DNA of 64,000 bases, from assembly GCA_023634235.1 (NCBI GenBank), contig JAMKCF010000003.1, positions 21,112,742-21,176,741 of the forward strand. Reading direction: 5' to 3'. This document shows, piece after piece, positions 36,501 through 46,500 of this stretch (positions within the stretch are counted from its first letter, which is position 1; each line of letters begins with the position of its first letter). The DNA comes from Pisaster brevispinus (lineage: Eukaryota; Echinodermata; Asteroidea; Forcipulatida; Asteriidae). The translations under genes were made by a program, and so were the position numbers. Under the pieces are notes generated by a model. The model searched no databases and had not been told where the DNA came from. It saw nothing but the letters and a program-made list of their open reading frames with translations.

Positions 36501-38754
36501 TTTGAGAATGTTTTTTGTCTTTACCTTGGTTTCATTGTGACAGCGATATTCAACAAAATTAATAAACAAATAAATATTCTGAAAGTTCAGAAAAAATTAA
36601 CCCCGTGTGTGAGCACACAAAGTGACACAGAAACATTTCTAAGTCCTGGTAGTTAACGGTTCAGACGGCTACATAACGAGGAATGTCACACTTTTTATAG
36701 ATGTAGCTGAATACAAATGAAAAAGCTGATATCTGCATAATTGGGGCATCAATTTCTCATAGAATTGAGAAAATTGATAGCCACTCGATAACCTTTCTTG
36801 CTGAAGTATTCACTGCCTTGATGCTCTCCCTGCACCTGCACCCACCCTCCCTCTCACCACCGCTACACAATATTTGGGAATCAATGGAAAGAACCCTTTC
36901 TTACATGTTTGTCTTGGCCTTGGGCGAGGGCTTCATGCTGTGTCTTGACCCACAATAAGAAGTTCAGAATGAACCCCTGAACTTCCTTCATCCTATTGAC
37001 AAACAAAACAATGACCAACAGAAATAAATTTCAGAATAGAAATAAAGTGGGTAAAAATTTATATACTCCTCCATTTTGAGCCCCCATCAAGTTCCTGTAA
37101 ATTCTCAAAACCTTAAGAGCCTATACAAATTACTTTTATGTGTAAATTTTTAATAATTTGGGGCTAAACAAAGACTATGCTGGGTTTGAAATCAACGACC
37201 TCCGGATTAACCTGCTGGCGCTCTACCAACTGAGCTATCTAGCCGTATGTTGGCAGTCTCCCTATTTTGTCAATATCTTTGTTCGGGGGTGCCAGTCAGA
37301 AGCCATGCAACCGTTAGCTGATGTATAGCCAGGGATCACACCCAAGTATTCAATACAACATGGGAAGCGGCAGCCACGGGATCACTATAATGTGACTTTA
37401 AGATATTGACTAATAGGGAGACCGCCAACATAAGGCTAGATAGCTCAGTTGGTAGAGCGCCAGCATGTTAATTCGGAGGCTGTTGGCTCAAATCCCGCTC
37501 TAGTAAAAAAAATTCTTTGTTCAACCCCAAATTGAATTATTTTCATGATACATTTCTTGAAATACTAGGACATTTTAACAGACAGGTTTTTTCAAAAATC
37601 ACTTACCTCACCATGTCTTTTAAATCCAATGCCTTCTCAGCCACAGTTATGATGCCACTGTCAAGAGTACCAATCCAAACGTTAGAAAACAAAAATGTTT
37701 AGCAAATAAACAAGCCTCAACTAAAAGAAGCCTCAATTGGGTAGAACAAAAATTGGAGCATCGCGGCAAAAATGACCAAAAAATTCACACTGTTCCTGTA
37801 ACAAAATGTTAAAGGAGTGTTCAAAGGAAGGGTACACCGTTGGCAATTACTCCAATGACCATAAAAACTTTTTTGGCAAGAGGTACATGTACTGCAACTG
37901 TTGAGATTGTATAACATTCTGAGAAACGATTCCCTTCTAAAGAATGTGTTTTTAAAGAGAAGGGATTCAAAACATTTTCAATCTGAGAAACATTTTATGT
38001 GTTGTGTGTTCCAATTACAGATTATTTTTCTTTTGTGGACATAAACCTCTACAGATTTTTGGCAGCGTCTCAAAAATGATACCACCTTTTGAAATGAAAT
38101 TTTCACAGGTTAGTTTTATTGTATATATCTACATGAATGGGATTAAAACAATCGATTGGTTTCAAAAACTTTGCCTGTAAGGAATACTTTATCAAAGTAA
38201 AACATTCTCCAGAAGACGGTCAGAGCCACCACTACTCACAAAAGAGATTTCTTAAACCTTACTTAATGAAAACACCGAACTTATCACATGAAACAGACTG
38301 CACTATGTGGGTACTAAAACAAATCAACACTTAGTCTTAAGGTACATCCCCCCCCACTGTCAATGGTTTTGCCAGTGGATGTTAGGTGTCCTCACCTGAG
38401 GCAGTTGGCTTCACAGCGAGTGAGAACCTTGGCATCTGATGATCCAAAACCAGTCAAGATTTCTTGCTTTAGAAGGGTTAGGTTATCCATCGCTGGTTCA
38501 TCCTGAAAAAGAAAACATGTTGAGTTAGAAATTTTCTGGGAGCTCTAGGAAATTCCTGCAACTAACAGGGATGTGATAGGCTGTTGAAAAAAAAAACACG
38601 AACTGTGAGCGCAAAGCGTGAAAGCTTGCGAGGGCGAAAACTTGCAAGCTCGAAGCCTACTTACATGCATTTATCTTTTGTTTTAAAAGCCCTAATCTGC
38701 ACTCTGGGGCATTTTATTTGGTTTTATCTTCATGTTTTTTATGGTCTAAATAAT

Positions 38755-38785
<31 letters not shown>

Positions 38786-41700
38786 TTTTTTTTTTTGGGG
38801 GGGGGGGGGGGGGTGTAAACACGGAGAAATCACATCCCTGAACTAACTTCTGGTGATCCAGGCCTGGAATTACTACACGGAGGCCATGGCCGCCACCATT
38901 GCCCTGGTCTTGGCCTTGGTGCCCTTCAAAAGTTTGCCATTCTCAGAGATTTGAAGATTTTCAAATGGAAGTGCCCTTTACAAAATGACAATAGCCTTGC
39001 CCTCTTAACGATGAAATTCCAGGCCTAGTGATCAGGGGCAAACTTCACATCTCTGCCTACCACATGCCAAAATCTGCACTTACAGTAGCATGAAAATCCG
39101 CGCTTAATGTTAAAGGTACACAAAATAGTGTCATTTCTATCCAAGAGCCTCCTTGTTATAAGATGGTAATGGAGGTACAGTAAGCTTCCTGCGAAACCAT
39201 CTCATCTGAAATGCCACCACTGATTAAAAATCAATAAAAGTGTAGCGAAAAATTGGAATCTCAACAAAGACGAGTTTTGGGTGTAGCCAGATATTCAGTT
39301 GGTACCCGCTATCACCTCGCTTAAAAACGTGGACGGATTCAACATTCTTGATGAAAATACCGCGACAGTTTTTGCTGTTTTCTTATCAAGTAGACACTCT
39401 ATTCAGCTGAAACATTCACAAGGAACTTTTACTTTTTATTTCTTGATAATTTTACCTATAAATCAGCATTATGCATCAACAAAAATAATGTATGACCCTA
39501 TTTCTTAGTGCATTACACAGATTGGGCAAGAAATTGTGCTTGTGCACCTGCTGTTCCTCAAGTAATAAAGCTAGTACAGGAATTTGGTGCTGAATTCTAC
39601 GGTAAGCAGAGCCATGAAATCGAAGCCAGTGTATGATGAAGGGATTTGTACTGGTTACCTTGCTACCTGGGTGTAGAGTCTCAAGAAAATCACAAAAGCT
39701 CTTGCCTTGGCACAATGAGTTGTAAGCGTGAGGGGCTGAAAAGGAAAAATGAATAAGTGCGTTAAAAAAAAGAGTACATCATCCAACAATGAGGTGTGCC
39801 TCCCAAACATGGAAAGAAGTTGATGTATTTGTCAAATACTCATTATTACCTTTTACACAATGTATAATCTATTTTAGCACTTACTTTTGTTTCATCATTG
39901 TTGCTTTTGGACAGTCCTTAAACTCTATGAGAGGAAGTTTATTATTTTATTCTTTTTTCCCCACTTCCAAAAACATTTTTCTCAAAAATATGTCCCTCAT
40001 CAAAGATGAGCAAGGAGCTAGCCCCAGTGACTTCATAGTGACATCACCTGAATATTACTTGTTAAATGCTATCCATTGCCGTCATATTCCACATGTCAAA
40101 TATTTTTCCTGAAAATGATATTTCTCTCAAATTAAAACATCACCACCTCATCCTGAGCACTTGCACTTTTCAGAATTGCTATCTAATCTCATCGGGGACA
40201 AAAAATCAAGTTGTCAAAGGAAACATTTTGTTCATTCCCCTGCCCCATGCCTGAAATGACACAGAGGCCCCGGCCTTGGTGCCCCTTCAAAAGTTTTCCA
40301 GAGATTTTAAGATTTTCCAATGGAAAAATGAAAATGCCCCCCCCCTTCTTCTTTAACACCTCACTAACTTCCCCAAGCTCAAGGAACTTTCTTCACCTAG
40401 TCTCATCTTCTTTCTCGCTGGCAGTTTGGCGAGTGCATCTGTCATATCACTCGTAGGATCAGTTGCGTAAATATTAAAAGCAAACCCTTCTCCTCGACTA
40501 TGCTCAGCATCTGTCTCCATCTTGGGATGAGTTTCCATGGAAATGCCATTATCTTCTTCACCATTCCTAAGATGTTCACCTGAACTGCTGATTAAGTCTG
40601 CTTTCCTCTTAGTCTTTGAGGATTTCAGCGTTACCTTCTCACTGCTTTTTTGACTGAGCGGAGTTTTTGTAACATCCTTTGATTTTTCTTTTTTCTTCTT
40701 TTCATCTTTGGTTTTCCGAGCTTCAGATTGGGGCTTTCCTTTCTTTTGTCTCGTAAACTCTTCATCGCTGCTTGTCTTGACATTGCTGCTGTTTCTTGTC
40801 AACCTGAAATGTAAAAAAAATATCAAATTAAACATTAGCCATCCAAAATTTATAAAACCTCACGACTGCACTTCACTGTTGTTAGTGATTCTTAAAGATG
40901 CAATTCCTGTCTTACTCTTCTGAACAATTTGCTGCATCCACTACCTTTGACCCACTTCTCTGGGAAGAACACAACCTCAAGCCGTTTGAAATGAGCGCTA
41001 TGGAGTTAACACAACACGATGCCATCTCAACCCTCCCAGGTTCTCATTAATACACCTGGGTTAGGAGAAGCAATGTATGGTTGAGTGTCTTGCTCAAGGA
41101 CCTAAACTTCATGTCTTGCAGGTTGGGATATGAACCCACATTTAGATGATTTTTATCTACTACCATCTCAGCGCTCGTTGGTTCCATTTGTACACCTGGG
41201 CTTAAGAGCTAAGCAATTTACGCAAGCATCTCGGCTGGCCAGGCCAGGATTTGAACCCACATTCTGATGACTCTGTCTGCCACCAGAATTGAATCCAATG
41301 CACTCTGCCACGACAATTCCATAAGCTCTGACCAACGGAATATAAACCTTACACTTCTAGTTTTCTGAAGTAAGTTGCTGCATTCTTCTGAAGTTCAGTT
41401 CTGAGAGGGCTCTTCGGTAAGTTGTCTAAGGCTCTCCGAAATCCTTTCTTGAGTTCTGCGTTTCCTTGGGCTTCTGGATCTGTCAAAAGACAACAAATTT
41501 GTAATTTGTGTATAAAACTTCACACAATCAGGTTACATGATATTTGTGGCCGGCTGTTTTGCGTCGTTTGGATGGTGTATGACAATAGTCATCTTGTTGT
41601 CTAGTTACGACTCTGAATCCGAATCTGAATTATACAGTTGGCGAATCATCCTAATGGAAACAACACGCCAACTATTTTAAAGAAGACAATGATTGATGAA

Positions 41701-42229
41701 GACATTTCAGTTTTAGTTTAGACAGGTGAGGAAAACCCCAAAGAGGGAAAAAAAAAAAAGCAGTCACGTACGGCAGAGACTGAAAAACCAATCACTGCAA
41801 GGACTTAGCCCCCTTAGTCCCGGAGTCCACAGAGGTAAAGCAGGGCAGGAAAGAAACCACAGACATGACAGAGCCCTATTTCATTGTTGTTAATGTTATG
41901 CTTACCACAGACATGACAGAATTCTTTGCTTCAAATTCAAATCAACTCAACGAAGTATAGAACTAACTAGAACTTATTTTTATTATTAAAATAGAAGTTG
42001 ACATTTGGAATGAAGAAGTAAACATAACACAAAGTCACAGTGATAAAAGCATCCAATGATTATTACAATGAAACACAACAAAAACAAATACATGCCACCA
42101 CTCAGCATCAGGCACCACTTTTTTCACTGTACCTTGTGCACGTTCATTTTCAACGAGTTTTTCGGCCAGCAGACGGACAAATTGTTCGGCCTTCTTTTCC
42201 ATTTTCAGGCTCATGGCATTGTAATCTGA
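27561..42229 (-). CDS. Unrecognised protein with helical N-terminus, SIM motifs and PIP box (17 coding exons)
   Basis: I do not recognise the family. Exons in order of translation: 42133-42229, 41353-41479, 40397-40803, 39659-39735, 38396-38502, 37607-37657, 36905-36992, 35912-35991, 35011-35163, 34117-34243, 33409-33573, 32576-32722, 32118-32186, 30078-31853, 28842-29131, 28593-28669, 27561-27601. All junctions are GT-AG and in phase. From the ATG at 42212-42214 the chain is 3864 nt, an exact multiple of three, giving about 1287 residues. Residues 1-70 are amphipathic and helical, 70-205 Lys/Ser-rich. Residues 205-490 are leucine-rich with helix-turn-helix spacing, suggesting a helical repeat or bundle. 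From 490 on it is acidic or basic and disordered, with SUMO-interaction-like motifs, a PIP box and KSASP repeats. The composition suggests a nuclear chromatin, replication or repair factor; that is inference. An upstream exon with an earlier start is possible, since the first exon is open at its 5' end and preceded by an acceptor-like tttag. Confidence 0.85.
27888..28255 (+). repeat. tRNA-derived SINE downstream in the intron before the last exon of the unrecognised gene
   Basis: The head has an A-box-like gtgaccaagcggtcaagc and a B-box-like gtgggttcaagtcccga. The body ends cgccttgagcaacttattgg and atataagtgttat, followed by attattatt. Truncated or reversed relatives are at about 33900-34010, 41080-41300 and 55548-55616. 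Confidence 0.7.
28842..29131 (-). CDS. Unrecognised gene: exon with KSASP heptapeptide repeats
   Basis: This exon starts in phase 0 after ctcag and ends AG before gtatga. Residues 1193-1233 are nearly six copies of a QxKSASP heptad, encoded by a 21-bp tandem repeat at 28889-29011. The tail continues through 28593-28669 (ATKATVKRRASLPASK) to a basic C-terminus, VSRKSVGAKK, with TGA at 27561-27563. The Lys-Ser-rich tail suggests DNA or histone contact regulated by phosphorylation. Confidence 0.85.
28889..29011 (-). repeat. 21-bp coding tandem repeat (about 6 units)
   Basis: The + strand shows gaggccgatttctgctgggg in near-perfect 21-bp steps. Each unit keeps the reading frame and encodes Q-(E/Q)-K-S-A-S-P. 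Differences between units are single bases, so expansion looks recent. Confidence 0.92.
29858..29975 (+). repeat. tRNA-like repeat (family C)
   Basis: gggctagatagctcagttag, then ggaggtcgttggttcaaat as a B box. Flanks (aacaaag before, tttctttgttcaaacccaaa after) are shared with copies at 37393-37530 and 45918-46050. The shared flanks argue for a repeat and against a functional tRNA gene. Confidence 0.65.
30078..31853 (-). CDS. Unrecognised gene: large disordered exon with SIMs and PIP box
   Basis: This is a single phase-0 exon of 592 codons (residues 561-1152). It is rich in Ser, Asp, Glu and Lys. Hydrophobic cores flanked by acid and serine match the SUMO-interacting motif: DLEIIDMD (31710-31733), DVVLVEPE (31485-31508), SIVIDVDEE (31392-31418) and DVEVVPDS (30915-30938). 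An acidic stretch lies near residues 733-765. QSSLLRFF at 31011-31034 is a canonical PIP box. Several SP and TP sites with nearby basic residues are candidate CDK targets. The neighbouring exons 32118-32186 and 32576-32722 are also acidic and serine-rich. Confidence 0.85.
33409..40803 (-). CDS. Unrecognised gene: exons of the predicted helical region
   Basis: Nine exons (40397-40803 to 33409-33573) encode a Lys/Ser-rich linker and then about 285 residues of regular leucine-rich, mostly helical sequence. Examples are MKEVQGFILNFLLWVKTQ, FEDLAAAMLSIYVDLSIIL, HTLSKILLFVGHTPVHQLNL, NELLIKYLYAVRFSQEVL and EEFLQWMFSTAPNIYRSL. Helices of 15-20 residues separated by short polar turns resemble HEAT-like or other all-helical scaffolds. 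I could not match the sequence to TRF homology, DAXX, SLF2/Nse6 or cohesin-loader families from memory, so no family is named. Confidence 0.75.
37147..37530. repeat. Inverted pair of family C tRNA-like repeats
   Basis: A reversed copy (37147-37284) and a forward copy (37393-37530) form arms of about 138 bp around a 108-bp spacer. Both contain gatagctcagttggtagagc (forward strand of each). The transcript of the host intron could fold into a long hairpin. Confidence 0.75.
38752..38813 (+). repeat. TTTA microsatellite followed by poly-T and poly-G
   Basis: About nine TTTA/ATTT units, then a T run and an uninterrupted run of 17-18 G. It is in an intron of the unrecognised gene. Confidence 0.9.
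38859..39028 (+). repeat. Family B element in an intron of the unrecognised gene
   Basis: Begins caggcctggaattac and ends gatgaaattccaggcct; interior gtgcccttcaaaagtttgcc. A truncated copy, missing its 3' end, is at 40248-40345 just beside an exon of the same gene. Confidence 0.75.
42133..42229 (-). CDS. Unrecognised gene: first coding exon found
   Basis: The exon follows a tttag acceptor and ends CAAG before gtacag. Its frame reads SDYNAMSLKMEKKAEQFV and continues as a charged amphipathic helix (VRLLAEKLVENERAQ). The ATG at 42212-42214 has G at -3, so it is an acceptable start with an untranslated exon upstream. If the true start is upstream, the preceding exon must end in phase 0. Confidence 0.7.
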
Positions 42230-43235
42230 CTAAATAGTTAAGAAAACAGTTACGATGGTTTTACAAATGTTTCTTTAGCAGCCAGATCTAGGCAGTACTC
42301 TGATAATTTTTATCGTGTTTTTAAACCAATGTACAGTCATCATACAGAGAGTAATTCCATCACACACATGTGTAACACGATCAAAACGTTACCGGTTGCA
42401 CATGACACTATTTTTGTGCACTAGCTAATACGACTAACACCTGGACTACATTAATAATATCGCTGTATCAGAAAATCTGGGTTGTTGGAGTGCCAGACTA
42501 AGTCCAATAACAGAAACACGTGCGTGTCAGTGACATTATGAAAGGAGGATTTTTATTGGTTGTTATTTCAATGTAATTCAATGCGTATGTTGTACAATAC
42601 ATTCACACTAGACCACATCTTTTAACGGCATTTCAGTTGATTTGAATTACCTTATTGAAAATGCATTACCCGTAATCTGTAACAATAGAACATAGATTAC
42701 GCAAGGGTCTTAAAATGTCATGCAGATGCGGTTGTTTGGACTAAATTGCGTACCACAAAACGAAATAAGCGCATTCTTTTGTCACGAAGATCAACATACT
42801 GTAGTGACCAATCAGATACCCTGTTACATCATTGTAAGGCCCACCTAAGCCAGTAATTATTTTTACGCAAATCGCCAATTCTTAAACTGTGATTAAAATA
42901 AAAATATTTAAATGCAATCTAAATTGTATTCTGGAAGTTATTTTCTTCTTTTGGTAATTTTCAAAAAACATCGAATTTAATATCTTGAGTATTTGTGCAA
43001 GTATGGAAGAAGGCCAAAATTCTTGCAAATAATAGATGCGTGATTGTGATGAGGGTTGCATCATGGGTAATTTCCAATGTTATGCGGATTGCAATGCACA
43101 AGAAGAAAGTGGTGATGTTGTGCCTAGATTTCGAGTTCAAACTACTGGCAGCTCACGAAAGTTACGCATTCATGATGGTCTCAGCTTGAATGGTTCACTC
43201 TCTTTCATAGTTGTGCTGTTGGGACAGAATGAAAA
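42230..43235. promoter_or_regulatory. Candidate bidirectional promoter between the unrecognised gene and SETD1
   Basis: About 1 kb separates the first coding exons of two divergently transcribed genes. It contains a CCAAT box on the + strand (gaccaatcag near 42808-42817) and an inverted one (attggttg near 42556-42563). I see no clear TATA box placed for either gene. Untranslated first exons of both genes probably start here. Several short frames near 43000-43200 look like 5' UTR. Confidence 0.5.
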
Positions 43236-43591
43236 ATGGACGAATTCTCCTCCCAGCACAATAAGAAATTCATGTCAACAAGTGAGTTCCCAGCCAACCA
43301 GGGAGGCCATTATTTTGTGTGCAGCTTTGGCTGTAAATTTAAAACACAAGAAGACTTGTGTGAAGTTGTGAAGTGTCATTTTAAAAGTTGATTGTTTAAT
43401 AGTTCATGATAGTTACACTGTTTGTGTTTTATCTAAATGCAGGTTTCAACGGTGTGACGGAAAGCCACCATCCGGGACCAGGAGGACAGGGCGAGAGGAA
43501 ATGGCGAAGTTACAAACTTCTGGTTGATCCGATTTTGAAAAAAGGACAGCAGAAGTTGTATCGATATGATGGGGTGGCACCCGGGCCATCG
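43236..43591 (+). CDS. SETD1: SETD1 exons 1-2: start and conserved N-terminal block
   Basis: Exon 1 (43236-43281) begins at ATG with A at -3 and encodes [15 protein letters not shown]. It leaves one base that joins exon 2 (43443-43591). Exon 2 encodes [20 protein letters not shown] and YRYDGVAPG, matching the block preceding the RRM in SETD1A/B (RNYKLIVDP and KVYRYDG). The next exon, 45514-45615, ends in YDLPVPKFK, also diagnostic. Confidence 0.9.
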
Positions 43592-46500
43592 GTAAGAATG
43601 ATGCCCTGGTTTGAGGAAAGAGAAATCATCTCTGGAATACAAGCCTGCTCTCCGTTGAATCTTCTTCTAACTATATTAAGGACGGGAACTAGACTGCACT
43701 CATCTTTTATTTTACCACTGTAACAAAGTTCGGCTAGAGTTTTGTTGGCACCAAATCCAACATTGGTCTCCTTTTGAGTAAGCAAGCCGATTGTTTGATA
43801 CAGTGGTAAAGTATGGCAGGTGTCTCCAACTTCATTGCCTGAAATGCTACAGTTTGGTGTGCAGTTCAGTTGACACAGTCCCACCTGGCAACTGTCCAAA
43901 TTGAGCGTACTCAAAATGAAGTTTGGACGAACCCAACTCCTATCTGGGAGTAGCCCAACTACTGTCTGGGGCATTCCAATGCCAACTCCTGCGTGGGACA
44001 GCAGCCCAACACCATTACTACTGTCCCAACTTGAGCGTTCTTGAGTTTGGACAGGCCCAACCCCTGTCTTGGACAGCCCAACTACTCTGTCTGGGACAGC
44101 CCCAATGCCAACTCCTGTCTGGGACAGCCCAAATGCCAACTCCTGTCTGGGGCAGCCCAACGCTAACTACTGTCTCAACTTGAGTGTTCTCGAGTTTGGG
44201 TAGGCCCATCAGCTGGTGGGACATTTACTCAAGGCCCAGTTCCTGTCAAGGCCCAAGTCCTGTCTGGGACAGTCCAGCTGCTGTCCCATATTGATAAACT
44301 CAAGTTTGGATAAGGACCAATTACCGGTTTCCCCTTGGAAGAAGATTCAACAGAGACTTACCTACAAGTTATGTCAACGATGAAGTATTGTCAGAGAAAA
44401 GGCCAATCTAAACATGTTTGAAATTGTTTGGGTTTTTGTTTTGTTTTTGCCTGTGAGAAACAAACTGTAAGATTGGATATGTAAGGCATGGGTTTCATAG
44501 CCATTTCACATTGTAAAAGGTACACCAATGCCAAATCAATGGAAATAATGGCTTTTGTGTTACCATAGTTTTGGACGTGTCATTTAGTCAACACAAAACC
44601 CTGAATATTAGTATATTTTCTATGTAATAGAAGTCAAATTTGGACTTTGGATATATATCAAAAGGTCCTGATAATCTATAAAGTAGTAATGATCCAGGAC
44701 AAATTCTCAGACATTTTGCAGTGTTAAGGTGTTCCTTCCCACCTGTAGAATTGTCTCAACTGTAGTTGGGTCCAGTCCCAACTTGAGTGTTACAGTTGGA
44801 ATGGCCCAAGTAATTTTCGATCATCTAAAGTTTCTCTCGGCTTTAATAGGGCTCGTACGTGAAATTCAGTAATTATGACAGAAAACTCAAAGAAAAATTG
44901 ATAAAGATCCATTTCTGCATGTCCATGCTCCATCATGCACCCTTGCCACCTGCCAGCAGTGTAGTGATAATTGCAACCACCCGTAGACCACCTTACCTTG
45001 CGGTGGTCCGATCCTCCTGCACAGTGAAAGATCTCTGAATCCCAGCTATAGTTGGGCCATCCCAACTGTAACACTCTAGTTGCTTTTGGTCCCAACTACA
45101 GTTGGGAAGATTCCAATGTTGGGATAGAACATTAGTACTGTGTTGAAAAACATCACTGAGACAGAGGGTTTTTGTGAGGTGTAAAAACTTAAATGACACA
45201 AATACAAATCGAAACAGGTATGGAAGTTAAAATAAGTGACTGCCGTTATATTTGAAAAGCACAAATTTACATAACATTTTTACAGGTTGCTCTAAAACAT
45301 TGTATTCTGACAAATGTAAACCAAGTATTGAAGAAAAAAAAAATAGCAGCAAAATTTGTTAACTTGGGGACCAGAAGCTAAACAATTAAATGTAAACAAA
45401 AAAAGTCAAAAATAGTTTTAAAAAACAGTGATTCAAATCCGTTTAATAAAGTATTAATTGCTATTTTGGTAGGGCTATTCTTTGACAATTTATTCCTTTA
45501 CTCCTTTACACAGGGGGCTGACTTTTCAGTCAATGTGGTTCGAGACCCAAGGTCAAGGCTCTCGAGGTTCTGGAAAGGGCGAGAGAAGTATGACCTTCCC
45601 GTCCCTAAGTTCAAGGTTGGTATTTTGGGAGATTTGTTTCAGTTTTAGGTCAAGAAATGAATGTGGATTAAAACCCCAACTCAAAGTCCTCCCTGTGAAT
45701 AAAACAACCAACCTAGGTGACATTTGGGCTGATGGACAAATTTTACAAAAGAAAAACAAATTCAAGATGGTGGTTGGGGGATTTTATTTTTTGTCAATAG
45801 CGCATACCAGTTACAGGCACGTGATTTCTCAGGATTTCTCCTGATTTTAGGACTTTCTCAAAAAACTCCTTTTGCCTTAATATTATCTTTAAAAAAGAAT
45901 ATAAGGCACCCCCAAACAAAGATATTGACTTATCGGGAGACCGCCAACATAGGGCTGGATAGCTTAGTTGGTAGAGCGCCGGTACGTTAATCCGGAGGTC
46001 GTTGGTTCAAGTTCCGCTCCTGTCAATTTTTCTTTGTTCAAACCCAAATTTTTTAAAAGGAAGTAAAGCAATCACCAAAGGGAGAACAAAATAGTCCACA
46101 TTGTGTCCAAACCTGTATCTTATTGTATTTCTGGTGATATTAGAGTCTGTAAACCATCTAAGTTGTAACATCAGAGAGGGTCCTGGTTTAGAGTAAGGGG
46201 GAACCCAGGCCTGCAAGACATTTTTAAAGGATTTTCACATTTGTCAAATCTCATTATTTCTGTCAGAAATACTGTTCAAAATTCAGGGATGAGAAATTTT
46301 TGACTTTTATCTGAATTCATACTTTGTATGTCTGCGTGGGAAAAAGAGTTGTGTTTTTTTTTCTTCAGACATTTGGAAGTATTACTATTTTATCTTACTT
46401 TTTGATCTAGTGCTGTTTTCATACTGTTCTCATAAGCTGTTCAGAATCTTTGAACTCCAGGGGTTATGTAAAGGTGGAAATGCCACCATTTTTAACATCC

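Noticed and set aside
27561..42229. Naming the minus-strand gene as TERF1/2, DAXX, SLX4, SLF2/SIMC1, RIF1 or Treslin
   Set aside because: Each was considered for the SIMs, telomere/repair flavour or helical region. None matched in domain order or recognisable motifs, so no symbol is given.
43510..44160. Minus-strand frame of 216 codons
   Set aside because: It is produced by the minisatellite and antisense SETD1 exon 2; its composition is repetitive and it has no domain or splice context.
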